The notes: a model not told the origin generated them from the letters alone. A DNA stretch of 64,000 nt from Trichormus variabilis 0441 (GCF_009856605.1 NZ_CP047242.1:2548001-2612000), one strand, 5' to 3'; positions 28,424-37,348 are shown, numbered from the stretch's first letter. Numbers and translations are program-made.

Positions 28424-29923
28424 TTAATCATTACGAGCGTGTTCAAATTCGTATACATAAAATAGCCGACTAAATCTTTTGAGTTGATATCCAACTACCG
28501 CCAACAAAATAGCGCCGCCCAGTGCTAACCAAAATCCTACAGGAGGTAATGTGAATATAGATGCACCTAAAGCCGCTTGCATTGCCACCGTTCTTGCATC
28601 TAAAATCACAGCTAAAAACAAGCAGATAGCCGCAGATATATAAGCTAGTACAGTCAGACGATTGATGTTTTTTAGCGCATCTTGGCAAACTGTGCAATGT
28701 TGAGTGTGGGTTGTCCAGACATCAAATAGCTTCTGCTTGTCTTTTTCGGCTGGAGGTATATCGCTGCTATATCCTTCCGCCCAAGGTATACCACCACCAG
28801 CTCGGTTTTTCAACCACTGACGCAATGTAATCACCATCTTATCTTGAGGATTTGGTGTATATACAGCGTTCAGCCATTTACCGTTTTTTTTCTGGGCAAT
28901 AATTTTTTCTTGGTAATGCAGAAATACCATATCTTGGTGCAGAAATAAGGATGCTAATACATGAACCAACCAAACAGGTAATGGTAGTCCAAAGAAAGAT
29001 AATCCTTGGGGTTTCTTTCCTTGGGGATTTTTGACAAAAACTTGACAACCAATGTGGCGACACCAACCGGGACGAGTTGGCGTAGCATACAAAGCCAAAA
29101 TTAACTGTCCGCCATCCTCAGAGGTAGAAACTATTCTCATGTGACAAGGTGGTTGAAAATCGTGAATTCCTTGTACTGTTTTGCCTTGTGTGGGCTGAAT
29201 TTCAAAGGCAAACCCATCTTGGGTAGATATGGGGCGTACAGGAATCATATCGTAGAATTTGGCATCCTTGTAGCGATCGCCTATGATACCGTGATGGGAA
29301 ACAGGTACATGAGCAGGGTCTGAGACATTTTCCATAAAGTAGTCCCACCCATAGGGCAAATCACGGAAATTCCAAGGTGATTTTATCACTTTACCTGAGT
29401 TATCTTCTAGTTCTGGAACAATTCGCGGTGTCTGCAATTGGCTTTCTACCTTGGCTTGTTCTCCTGCTTCCGCCCATACCCACAGTAACCCCTGGCGTTC
29501 CTGCGTCGGATAAACTACTGCACAGGATTTTTGACTTTCACAGTTCTTCGCCGCCGTTTTTTCATCTTTAGACTGGGGTATACTTACACAATTCCCTTGA
29601 GCATCAAAACGCCAAGCATGGTAAGCACATAAAAGTGTACCGTCTGCTTCGACTCGACCTTCTGAAAGTGGTGCAAGTCTATGGGGACAAAAATCTTCAA
29701 AGCAGCGCCATTGACTAGAACCATCCCGCCACAAAACAATATCTTTACCTAATAATTGCATAGCATGAGGACGGCTAGGATCAAGGAACTCTACCACAGC
29801 TAGCGGATACCATTGTTTTGTCCATTGGAAGGTATTTTCTTCTTTTGAGGATTGTTCGTTAGTTGCGTTGTCTAATAAATTTTCGTTTTGGGAGTTCCCT
29901 TGCAACCTGGTTTCAGTAGTCAT
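28424..29923 (-). CDS. Rieske non-heme iron oxygenase, PaO/Tic55-like
   Basis: The protein has 499 residues from the ATG at 29923; a GTG at 29965 would add 14 residues and is less likely. The Rieske centre is CPHRLAPLSEG...CAYHAWRF (CxH-x16-CxxH, about 84-107). The mononuclear iron site is ENVSDPAHVPVSHH (about 200-215). A CTVCQ motif near 430 and two C-terminal membrane helices match the pheophorbide a oxygenase/Tic55/chlorophyllide oxygenase group, which acts on chlorophyll-type substrates in photosynthetic membranes. The substrate here is not known. Confidence 0.87.
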   Translation of the reverse strand: MTTETRLQGNSQNENLLDNATNEQSSKEENTFQWTKQWYPLAVVEFLDPSRPHAMQLLGKDIVLWRDGSSQWRCFEDFCPHRLAPLSEGRVEADGTLLCAYHAWRFDAQGNCVSIPQSKDEKTAAKNCESQKSCAVVYPTQERQGLLWVWAEAGEQAKVESQLQTPRIVPELEDNSGKVIKSPWNFRDLPYGWDYFMENVSDPAHVPVSHHGIIGDRYKDAKFYDMIPVRPISTQDGFAFEIQPTQGKTVQGIHDFQPPCHMRIVSTSEDGGQLILALYATPTRPGWCRHIGCQVFVKNPQGKKPQGLSFFGLPLPVWLVHVLASLFLHQDMVFLHYQEKIIAQKKNGKWLNAVYTPNPQDKMVITLRQWLKNRAGGGIPWAEGYSSDIPPAEKDKQKLFDVWTTHTQHCTVCQDALKNINRLTVLAYISAAICLFLAVILDARTVAMQAALGASIFTLPPVGFWLALGGAILLAVVGYQLKRFSRLFYVYEFEHARND

Positions 29924-30126
29924 GGTAGAGTTTTTGCCTATTGTGACGTATAAATTTAAGCGCACAGAAGCACGGGGTTTTAATCCTCTGCTGGAAGATG
30001 TCAGCTAAGAACTTAATTAAAGGCTGTACTTAGTGGATTTTATCTTAGGAATAGATTACCAATACTATTTCCTGAGAGATATTCCCAGTAATTTTACTTC
30101 ACCTCATACTACATTTCTGCAATTAT

Positions 30127-30504
30127 TTATATGCCCTCGGCTGGATTCGTAAATAAAACTTTGAGCGCGCTGATGATCATCAGAACAGCGAATATTTTAC
30201 TTAAAGTTCCAGTTGGTAAATCTGTTCCTACTTTTGCACCTAACCAGCCACCTAAAATAAATCCTAAACAAATGAGTGCGGCTACTTTGATATCAACATA
30301 TCCCTGTTTGTAGTAGACCCAAGCTGCTAATAAATCAATTGGTGGCACTAATAAGGCTAATGTAGTACCTTGCGCTTGCTGTTGGGAAAAACCTAAGAGA
30401 AAAATCAGCGCAGGTAAGATAATTATGCCGCCACCAATACCTGTCATACCACTAACAATTCCTGCCACTAATCCTAGAATTAAGCAAATTAAAATGCTAT
30501 TCAT
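30127..30504 (-). CDS. Half-size TauE/SafE (TSUP) family membrane protein
   Basis: The protein has 125 residues and four hydrophobic segments. It carries the family start GLVAGIVSGMTGIGGGIIILPALIFLLGF and a GFILGGWLGAKVG block. TSUP exporters normally have two such four-helix halves in one chain of about 250 residues; here only one half is present, with clean start and stop. It may work as a dimer. The cargo (sulfite, sulfoacetate or another anion) is unknown. No second half is seen next to it. Confidence 0.78.
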   Translation of the reverse strand: MNSILICLILGLVAGIVSGMTGIGGGIIILPALIFLLGFSQQQAQGTTLALLVPPIDLLAAWVYYKQGYVDIKVAALICLGFILGGWLGAKVGTDLPTGTLSKIFAVLMIISALKVLFTNPAEGI

Positions 30505-30675
30505 GCTTATATTTATCCTCGATTTACGTTTAGTATATGCAATAGTATTATTTTAAATTGAGCAACTATTATACAGAATGTATCTGGCTACGGCTATAAG
30601 AACGATTGTTATACAATTATTACCTAATTTTTGAACTATAAGTAGAGTAGAAAGTGTCTAGCAAAAATCAAAAAT

Positions 30676-30698
30676 GGTGGGCATTGCCCACCCTACAT
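30676..30698. repeat. TGGGCATTGCCCA palindrome copy
   Basis: GGTGGGCATTGCCCACC followed by CTACA. This is the same palindrome as after guaA and at 47.3 and 53.1 kb. It has no T-run here. Confidence 0.65.
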
Positions 30699-30757
30699 TT
30701 GGACTTTAATAGTAGGTCATTGTAAAGCCCAATTATTTGGGAAATATTCCCATGTTA

Positions 30758-31528
30758 TTAAACTAGATAACTTGTATTTGGTACAATGGGAAAAAAGGCA
30801 TACTCATACCAAGCAGTCCAGATAAAACTGCGAATCCAGCGATCGCGTTTTTCTTGGCTCAATTCATAAGCAAAGGTGCCACGAGATTCATCAATGGATG
30901 ATAGGTGAGAGTTACAACCGCAACCATGCTGATAAGTAAAACCATACTTGGAGGCGATACTCTGCACCTTCATTTGCACGGCAAATACTTTACCAGCATG
31001 AAGGATGGCATCCCAAGAACGCTTGTGTTCAATATCCCGCTTATCAAATCTCAAGGCACGTTCCTCAAACACATGATCTCGGTAAATCGGTGCTAGATGC
31101 ACATGATAAAAACTTGCTGGTAGTTCGTAACCAAATTCTTGGAATAGTTCTAAACCAATCCGCGCAACTTTCCCGTAATCAGCATCTTTCGATTCCACTT
31201 CCCGCAGAATTTCTTCAAAGTTGGGATAGTTATGAGTCATGAAATCATAACCATAGAACTCCAAAGTTTCTCGTCCTAGTTGTCCAAATAACTGACAAAA
31301 TGATGACTTGAGGTGTGCTAACTCTGGACGTTCATTAAACAAATCAACGTCACCTTGTTCTAACTTGTATAAGAATAACTGCGCCATCTCCACATAAATT
31401 TGGGGATTGCAGAGTCCCACATTGGCTGTACCTTTAGCGATGTCTTGCCATACAAGAGGTAGTTGAGCAACAGGAACAGCGTTTTCTCCGGCAATGATGG
31501 CAATATTGGGGAATTCAAGAAGTTGCAT
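30758..31528 (-). CDS. Conserved hypothetical protein with a GCGC motif
   Basis: The protein has 256 residues from the ATG at 31528, with GGAA eleven bases upstream. It is soluble, acidic at the N-terminus and rich in aromatic residues. Visible segments are FYHVHLAPIYRDHVFEERALRFDKRDIEHKR in fragments about 140-170, then QHGCGCNSHLS (about 205-215), then RDRWIRSFIWTAWYEYAFFPIVP at the C-terminus. The His/Cys-rich patches could bind metal, but I do not recognise the family. No operon partner is obvious. Confidence 0.55.
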   Translation of the reverse strand: MQLLEFPNIAIIAGENAVPVAQLPLVWQDIAKGTANVGLCNPQIYVEMAQLFLYKLEQGDVDLFNERPELAHLKSSFCQLFGQLGRETLEFYGYDFMTHNYPNFEEILREVESKDADYGKVARIGLELFQEFGYELPASFYHVHLAPIYRDHVFEERALRFDKRDIEHKRSWDAILHAGKVFAVQMKVQSIASKYGFTYQHGCGCNSHLSSIDESRGTFAYELSQEKRDRWIRSFIWTAWYEYAFFPIVPNTSYLV

Positions 31529-31631
31529 TGGCAATTTCCGTAATAAATTTTTAGTTTATCCTTAGTTGTTATGTTGTGCGTAGGTTCAGCCCGCCTTAGA
31601 CATCACCTTTATTCACAAATTTTGATACACT

Positions 31632-31886
31632 TCATTCATGAGGATGTTGAGCAATCACGGCTTCTAAAGTTGTAAAACCTGCGTTTTGTGTAATAGCTTC
31701 TCTCAACTGAGCCGAGTCTATGGCATCTTCTAGAGTTTCTAAGCGTTTTAAGTCATCCATTCCAATTATCGCTACAACTGGCTTACCGTGGCGTTATATC
31801 AAGATGCGCTCTTTTCCGTACTCTACCCGATTGATAATTTCTGGGAATTTGGCACGGGCTTCGGTAGCGCTAACAGGATTTATCAT
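31632..31886 (-). pseudogene. Phd/YefM-type antitoxin gene interrupted by a stop codon
   Basis: From the ATG at 31886 the minus strand encodes INPVSATEARAKFPEIINRV, then EYGKERILI, then an in-frame TAA at 31794-31796, then RHGKPVVAIIGMDDLKRLE and a tail ending HPHE-TGA. Both halves lie in one frame and together give an 84-residue Phd/YefM antitoxin, including the RHGKPVVAI block. The TAA replaces one codon where relatives have a charged or polar residue. There is no room for a toxin gene downstream: 103 bp remain before the next stop. Confidence 0.85.
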
Positions 31887-31982
31887 AATATTTTGCAAAG
31901 TGGTAATTTCAACAGAAGGAATTGAGCAAACAAAATGAATTCAGCCATGAGGACATCGCCCACGGCTGAACACATTGAGAAA

Positions 31983-33161
31983 TCATCCCCGCAAATATTT
32001 GTAAGCAGCGTAAGCCATAGTTACCACACCTGTGACGATCGCAGATTCATCGACTTCAAATTCAGGGTGATGTAAGGGATGATTGATAATTCGCTCAGGG
32101 TAGCCTACACCTAAGCGAAACATAGAACCAGGAACGTGTTCTAAATATACAGAAAAATCTTCTGCACCCAAGGAAGGTTCAGGTAATACCTGGACGCGAT
32201 CGCTTGTCCAAGCTTCTTCACCTGCTGATTGAAACAACTGGGTTAGACCATAGTCATTGTAGACACCGGGGACACCTTGGCGATAATTTACTTGATAACT
32301 TGCCCCGTAGGAATGGCAGACATTGGCAACAATTCTTTCAATCCAGTTGGGGAGTTGGGCGCGGGTTTCTGGGTGGAGCGATCGCACTGTTCCCAACAAC
32401 TGTACTTTATCAGCAATCACATTCGGCGCTCTCCCACCAGTAATTTTCCCAATGGTCAACACCACCGGACGTAGGGGGTTCTGGGTGCGGCTAATGGCTT
32501 GTTGCAAACTAGTAATCACCTGGGAAGCGATCCAAATCGCATCAATCGCCTCATGGGGACGCGCACCATGTCCAGATTCACCAATAATCACAATTTCTAA
32601 ATCATCCGCCGCCGCCGTTAAAGCCCCGTAACGCACCCCAATCGAGCCAGCCGGAATCGAAGGGAAAACATGAATACCTAAAATAGCGGAAACATCCTTG
32701 ATTGCCCCATCTGCCACCATCCAGCTTGCACCTTGAGCAATTTCTTCCGCAGGTTGGAATAAAAACCGCACATTTCCACCCAACTCCTCTGTCATCTGGG
32801 ACAGTACCATTGCCGCCCCTAAACCTACCGTAGTGTGGATATCATGACCGCAAGCGTGCATTACACCATCCGCCCTTGAGGCATATTCTAAACCAGTACG
32901 TTCCTGAATGGGCAAGGCATCCATATCTGTGCGAATTGCCAAGAAACTATGATTTTTCTCAGTAACTTGTAATTCACCAACTACACCAGTTTTACCAACA
33001 CCTTCTTGTACACGCAGACCACTAGAAGATAAGACACCAGCCACAAAGGCAGCAGTTTGATATTCTTGACCGCTAAGTTCGGGATGAGAATGGATGTGAC
33101 GGCGAATTTCAATGAGGCGAGGCGCTAGTTTTGTGGCTAAGTCTTTAATAAGGGTGAGCAT
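31983..33161 (-). CDS. M20-family amidohydrolase
   Basis: The protein has 392 residues. The order of blocks is that of the M20D group (hippurate hydrolase, IAA-amino acid hydrolase, N-acyl amino acid amidohydrolase): RRHIHSHPELSGQE at the start, RTDMDALPIQE, MHACGHDIHTT, FLFQPAEEI, the dimerisation insert (about 180-295) and LGAEDFS near 345, then HHPEFEVDE. These are the metal-binding Cys/His/Glu residues of a cytoplasmic enzyme cleaving N-acyl amino acids. The substrate is not predictable. It is not linked to its neighbours. Confidence 0.88.
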   Translation of the reverse strand: MLTLIKDLATKLAPRLIEIRRHIHSHPELSGQEYQTAAFVAGVLSSSGLRVQEGVGKTGVVGELQVTEKNHSFLAIRTDMDALPIQERTGLEYASRADGVMHACGHDIHTTVGLGAAMVLSQMTEELGGNVRFLFQPAEEIAQGASWMVADGAIKDVSAILGIHVFPSIPAGSIGVRYGALTAAADDLEIVIIGESGHGARPHEAIDAIWIASQVITSLQQAISRTQNPLRPVVLTIGKITGGRAPNVIADKVQLLGTVRSLHPETRAQLPNWIERIVANVCHSYGASYQVNYRQGVPGVYNDYGLTQLFQSAGEEAWTSDRVQVLPEPSLGAEDFSVYLEHVPGSMFRLGVGYPERIINHPLHHPEFEVDESAIVTGVVTMAYAAYKYLRG

Positions 33162-33202
33162 TGCTTGATTTTCTTTGACAGGCTTTGTTCCATGATAGTT
33201 AG

Positions 33203-33305
33203 GGAATGGGGATTGGGGGTTGGGGATTGGGGACTGGGCATTTCTCCCCCTGCCCCCTGCTTCTTATCTCTCTCCCTTGCTCCCTGCTCCCTGCCTGCTT
33301 CTTGC
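33203..33305. repeat. STRR tract and C/T-rich repeat
   Basis: GGGGATTGGGGGTTGGGGATTGGGGACT-type heptamers are followed by CCCTGC/CTCCCTGC words between the amidohydrolase and Uma2 genes. Confidence 0.6.
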
Positions 33306-33340
33306 GACCACCAGAAGGGTTTTTTGGTTTGAGTGATATT

Positions 33341-33934
33341 CTATGGATTGAGAATGAGAGCCAAATCCAAAATAAACCCAGGTAAGACATCTTCACCGGA
33401 AAGTTGGGGCGGTTGGTTAGCAGAAAAATTGATTGTTTCTACCTCAGCATCAGAGCGATAAATTTCTACTAAGGGTGTTTGTGGGTCAATGAGGAAACCC
33501 AAACGAGCGCCATTATCCCGATACTCCTGCATTTTGGCGCGCAATTTTTTTAAAGAGTCAGTTTCCGATCGCAGTTCAATCACAAAATCGGGACACAATG
33601 GCGGAAAGCGGCGCTTTTGTTCACTTGTCAACGCTTCCCAACGTTCTAATTTTACCCAAGCCGCGTCAGGAGAACGGAAAGCACCATTTGGTAAGCGAAA
33701 TTCTGTTGATGAATCAAATACTTTACCCAATTTAGCTTGTCGATTCCATAAGTTTAAATCTGTTGTTAAATTAGCGTTTCTAATACCGCTTTCGCCGCCT
33801 GTTGGGGGCATAATGATTAATTCTCCTTCCGCCGTCAATTCAATTCGCCATTCGTCATTGGCTATGCACAGTTGATAAAACTGCTCATCCGTTAAACCTA
33901 CGGCTGGTGGTACGTTGAGGGTGAGAGTTTCCAT
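33341..33934 (-). CDS. Uma2-family (DUF820) PD-(D/E)xK nuclease-fold protein
   Basis: The protein has 197 residues. It shows the family order: LTDEQFYQLCIANDEWRIEL, MPPTGGESG, SPDAAWV, CPDFVIELRSETDSL and a YRDNGARLGFLIDP block. The Asp of PDFVIE and the E-x-R pattern form the nuclease-like core. These proteins are very abundant in cyanobacteria and often lie near mobile elements; a function in DNA cleavage or regulation is predicted only. It lies between simple repeats and a promoter region. Confidence 0.85.
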   Translation of the reverse strand: METLTLNVPPAVGLTDEQFYQLCIANDEWRIELTAEGELIIMPPTGGESGIRNANLTTDLNLWNRQAKLGKVFDSSTEFRLPNGAFRSPDAAWVKLERWEALTSEQKRRFPPLCPDFVIELRSETDSLKKLRAKMQEYRDNGARLGFLIDPQTPLVEIYRSDAEVETINFSANQPPQLSGEDVLPGFILDLALILNP

Positions 33935-34121
33935 AGGTAATTTGCCAATCGGGTTTATTTTATTATGAGCGATCGCCTATGGTGGGTCACGGTTTATGGA
34001 TAATTGAGGTAGCTAACTTAATTGTTTCCCTTCTTGTAATCTCTACCAACAGATAGGTGGCATGAATGAAGCTAGCGACTATCAAGTTAAGTATGAGTAC
34101 TAACTAGAGTACATAAGTACT

Positions 34122-34134
34122 TTGCGTAAGTCCT
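34122..34134. repeat. Solo end of the AGGACTTA(C/A)GCAA repeat
   Basis: TTGCGTAAGTCCT matches the right end of the MITE-like element at 59211-59328. No opposite end is seen within 200 bp. Confidence 0.4.
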
Positions 34135-34166
34135 ACAGAGTAAACCAAACTTACATCCAGGCTTTG

Positions 34167-35756
34167 ATGAAAGCACTACTGCTCTATCCTCGGTTCCCTC
34201 AGTCTTTTTGGTCTTATGACCGCTTTATCGAAATTGCTGGACTCAAAGCTCTCTTGCCCCCATTGGGAATTATTACAGTTGCAGCACTGCTACCCAAGAA
34301 CTGGGAAATTAAATTTTGCGATCGCAACGTCAATCCGGAAACAGAAGCTGATTGGGAGTGGTGTGACCTCGTTATCCTTTCGGCAATGCTAGTGCAGAAA
34401 CCAGATTTTCATGCCCTAATTCAAAAAGCAGTACGCTTAGGCAAAAAAGTAGCAGTCGGTGGCCCTTACCCAACATCAATACCACAAGATGCCTTGAACT
34501 CTGGAGCGCATTATTTGATTTTGGATGAGGGCGAGTTGACAGTTCCTCAGTTTCTGGAAGCCCTCAACCAAGGTCAAGAACAAGGAATCTTTCGCTCTCT
34601 AGAAAAACCTGATGTTAGCCAAAGCCCGATGCCCCGTTTTGACTTGCTACAACGGGATGCTTACTTGATGATGGCTATCCAGTTTTCTCGCGGTTGCCCC
34701 TTTAACTGCGAGTTTTGCGATATTATTACGCTCTACGGTCGCAAACCACGTACAAAAGAGCCTCAGCAAACTATAGCTGAGTTGGAGGCTCTTTATGATT
34801 TAGGCTGGCGAGGGTCACTGTTCATAGTTGATGACAACTTTATTGGCAATCAGCGTAACGTCAAACGCCTCCTGCGAGAGTTAATTCCTTGGATGAAGCA
34901 GCACAACTATCCCTTCACCTTCATCACAGAAGCTTCTGTGAATCTGGCCGAAGATGAAGAAATGCTGCAATTAATGAGTGAAGCAGGTTTTTATGCAGTT
35001 TTTCTTGGCATAGAAACTCCTGACCAAGATAGTTTGCAAGTCACACAAAAACTGCAAAACACTCGCAATCCACTTGTAGAAGCCTGTCGTAAGATCAATG
35101 AAGCAGGAATGCTGATTTATGCAGGGTTTATCCTTGGTTTTGATGGAGAACGCCCAGGAGCAGGAGAACGAATTCAAGCTTTTGTAGAACAAACGAGTAT
35201 TCCTCAACCGATGTTGGGTATCCTTCAAGCTTTGCCCAATACTGCTTTGTGGACTCGTCTGCAAAAAGAGGAGCGTTTATTAGAGAATCAGGGTGTTGGT
35301 GGTACTGAAGTGGGAGACCAAAATACCTTAATGAATTTCATTCCCACCCGCTCCATCGATGCGATCGCTAGAGAGTATGTAGACGGCTTGTGGACATTAT
35401 ACGAACCCAGCAACTATCTCCGGCGATGTTTTCAGCAATGTCTGAGTATTGGCGTGCCTTCAAAGCGAAAGCAAACCATGCAATTTTCTCCAGGTAAGGG
35501 ATTGCGGCTCGTTGCTCAGTTAATTTGGCATCAGGGCTTACGACGACCGGAAATTCGCTGGCAGTTTTGGCAACAACTCTGGACGATTCTGGTGAAAAAG
35601 CCTCAAGTTCTCAATATGTATTTAGGTCTATGCGCTGCGGGAGAACATTTTTGGGAGTACCGTACTTTAGCTAGGGAACGGATTACTCAACAATTAGGCT
35701 ACGACCCCCTGAAAGTCTCTGTGTTACCTAAGCCAGAACTGATGCTGACCAAATAG
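34167..35756 (+). CDS. B12-binding radical SAM protein (DUF4070 type)
   Basis: The protein has 529 residues from the ATG at 34167; a TTG at 34122 lies in the end of a repeat and is unlikely. The N-terminal cobalamin-binding fold (about 1-140) has KALLLYPRFPQSFWSYDRF. The radical SAM cluster site is RGCPFNCEFCDIITLYG (CxxxCxxC, about 182-190), followed by the TIM-barrel part with FLGIETPDQDSL and GFILGFDGE, and a C-terminal DUF4070-like region. It could methylate an unactivated carbon. A product cannot be assigned. Confidence 0.87.
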   Translation: MKALLLYPRFPQSFWSYDRFIEIAGLKALLPPLGIITVAALLPKNWEIKFCDRNVNPETEADWEWCDLVILSAMLVQKPDFHALIQKAVRLGKKVAVGGPYPTSIPQDALNSGAHYLILDEGELTVPQFLEALNQGQEQGIFRSLEKPDVSQSPMPRFDLLQRDAYLMMAIQFSRGCPFNCEFCDIITLYGRKPRTKEPQQTIAELEALYDLGWRGSLFIVDDNFIGNQRNVKRLLRELIPWMKQHNYPFTFITEASVNLAEDEEMLQLMSEAGFYAVFLGIETPDQDSLQVTQKLQNTRNPLVEACRKINEAGMLIYAGFILGFDGERPGAGERIQAFVEQTSIPQPMLGILQALPNTALWTRLQKEERLLENQGVGGTEVGDQNTLMNFIPTRSIDAIAREYVDGLWTLYEPSNYLRRCFQQCLSIGVPSKRKQTMQFSPGKGLRLVAQLIWHQGLRRPEIRWQFWQQLWTILVKKPQVLNMYLGLCAAGEHFWEYRTLARERITQQLGYDPLKVSVLPKPELMLTK

Positions 35757-35836
35757 AGTGGATTGGTTCTAGTGGTTCACTAACCCAAAATTGCCGTCTT
35801 TGCGTTTCTTCGGCAGAACGTAGCCACTTGAGTGTT

Positions 35837-36004
35837 ATACCAATTCACAAAATATTTGAGACAGATGTAGGTTGGGTTGAGGAACGTAGGCGCAGCCTTC
35901 TCGTAGAGTAACCCAACACCAAAACCTCGATTTTGTTGGGTTTCACTGCGTTCTACCCAACCTACGTTGATACGCATCTGTTGCATTTTTTCAGGAAATG
36001 GTAT
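35837..36004. mobile_element. MITE-like element, about 168 bp
   Basis: The ends are ATACCAATTC and GAAATGGTAT. Long imperfect inverted arms share ACAGATG and GTAGGTTGGGT words (35862-35877 against 35954-35983). The centre holds a second pair, GGTTGGGTTGAGGAACG and CGTTCTACCCAACC. It has no coding capacity and lies directly beside another element. Confidence 0.6.
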
Positions 36005-36010
36005 TAATTA

Positions 36011-36123
36011 TTAACATAAGTTGCTAGTTATCAAAACATGGATTTGTCATGAGTAATAGCTAGGAATTTTGCTCAATTACCGAATCCAGAGGCTATAGTT
36101 ACATAACTAGCAACTTAGGTTAA
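36011..36123. mobile_element. MITE-like element, 113 bp, 21-bp terminal inverted repeats
   Basis: TTAACATAAGTTGCTAGTTA(T) at 36011-36031 is the reverse complement of 36103-36123 with one mismatch in 21. The inside (71 bp) has no open frame. It ends 14 bp before the azoR stop codon and is separated by 6 bp from the preceding element. Confidence 0.7.
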
Positions 36124-36137
36124 TGTCTCACTGATTG

Positions 36138-36761
36138 CTACCAGTTAGCCACAGCTTGAGCGATCGCATCCTTCGCATCTGCGAGAGATTTTTCACGAGC
36201 ATCTTCGCCCATGTTCAAGGACTCAGCATGGATGAAGGTAACATCTGTTAGTCCCATGAACCCTAAGATAGCACGGAGATAAGGTTCTTGATAGTCATAG
36301 GCTGCATAGGGGGTTCCTGGTGGATAACTACCACCGCGCGAGGTAATAATGAGTACTTTTTTGCTGCTATCAACTAAACCTTTATAGCCATTTGCATCAA
36401 CACTAAAGGTACGTCCTACACGGACTATTTGGTCGATATACGCCTTGAAAGTCGATGGTATATTTAAGTTATACATCGGCACACCAAAAACGAAGCGATC
36501 GGCGGCGAGAAATTCATCAATGAGGGTATCAGACAGCTCTATTGCTGCTTTCAATTCGGGAGTGTGGGAATCTGGTGAAGAAAACGCCGCCGCAATCCAG
36601 GGTTCATCTACATGGGGAACAGGATTGTGGCCTAAATCCCGGTAAGTTACGGTATCACCAGGATGGGTATCTTTCCAAGATGTTAGGAACTCGTAAGAGA
36701 GTTTACGGGAAATAGAGCGATCGCCGCGTGGGCTAGAATCAATGTGGAGGATATTTGCCAT
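36138..36761 (-). CDS. azoR: FMN-dependent NADH-azoreductase
   Basis: The protein has 207 residues, the full family length. It has a flavodoxin-like fold with HIDSSPRGDRSISRKLS for FMN phosphate binding, VFGVPMYNLNIPSTFKAYIDQIVRVGRTF (about 92-120) and ITSRGGSYPPGTPYAAYDYQEPYL. AzoR enzymes reduce quinones and azo compounds with NADH and protect against thiol-reactive quinones. It is divergent from an HxlR regulator 230 bp away, a layout like the B. subtilis YodB-controlled azoreductase system. Confidence 0.92.
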   Translation of the reverse strand: MANILHIDSSPRGDRSISRKLSYEFLTSWKDTHPGDTVTYRDLGHNPVPHVDEPWIAAAFSSPDSHTPELKAAIELSDTLIDEFLAADRFVFGVPMYNLNIPSTFKAYIDQIVRVGRTFSVDANGYKGLVDSSKKVLIITSRGGSYPPGTPYAAYDYQEPYLRAILGFMGLTDVTFIHAESLNMGEDAREKSLADAKDAIAQAVANW

Positions 36762-36894
36762 AAATAAAGTATTTATCGTTACGCAGAGAATAGTTGTCGG
36801 TACTGAGTGCTGAGTTGCAAGACTATTTACCAGGGAAATATCAACGACAAGTCAGAATGTACTGACTCATTACTCACCACTTATCAATACACTT

Positions 36895-36991
36895 GTCAAG
36901 TTTAAAGATACTTGCTGAATCGACTTTAAACTATGTAAAGTTGATATGAAAAGTACGCACTTAAAAGTAAGCTACTTACTTAAAAGTAACT
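36895..36991. promoter_or_regulatory. Candidate operator for the HxlR regulator
   Basis: Two direct copies of ACTTAAAAGTAA (36959-36970 and 36978-36989) are spaced 19 bp start to start. They end 2 bp before the regulator's ATG. A further GACTTTAAAC...GTAAAGTTGAT inverted-like segment lies at 36922-36944. Repeated sites in a divergent azoR/hxlR region are expected to bind the regulator; this is inference. Confidence 0.45.
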
Positions 36992-37324
36992 ATGAAAGCT
37001 GAAGCACAAAAAGATGAAAAGCTAACTTGTGAAGTGGAAACCACTTTGAAGGTAATTGGCGGACGCTGGAAGGTTTTAATTATCAGAGAATTAATGTTAG
37101 GTATCAAACGATTTGGGGAATTGCAGCGAGCCTTACCCGGAATTACACAAAAGATGCTTACCCAACAACTGCGAGAAATGGAAGACGACGGGATTATACA
37201 TCGACAAGTTTATGCACAAATCCCCCCAAAGGTAGAATATTCTTTAACACCTTTGGGGGAAAGCTTACAGCCAATTCTCTATGCTATGCACGAATGGGGT
37301 GTGAAGCATTTAGCAAACAAATAA
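36992..37324 (+). CDS. HxlR-family transcriptional regulator
   Basis: The protein has 110 residues. Its winged helix is [39 protein letters not shown], then [14 protein letters not shown], then [15 protein letters not shown]. Cys13 (KLTCEVE) lies at the N-terminal position where YodB/QorR-type members have their redox-sensing cysteine, and it is the only Cys. It is divergent from azoR with repeated words between, so it probably represses azoR until a quinone or oxidant modifies the cysteine. That role is inferred from family knowledge and context. Confidence 0.88.
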   Translation: MKAEAQKDEKLTCEVETTLKVIGGRWKVLIIRELMLGIKRFGELQRALPGITQKMLTQQLREMEDDGIIHRQVYAQIPPKVEYSLTPLGESLQPILYAMHEWGVKHLANK

Positions 37325-37348
37325 TCACCAAAGCCAAAGTTATTTTCA

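Noticed and set aside
31720..31938. Plus-strand open frame over the broken antitoxin
   Set aside because: It is antisense to the clear Phd/YefM sequence and has no family features.
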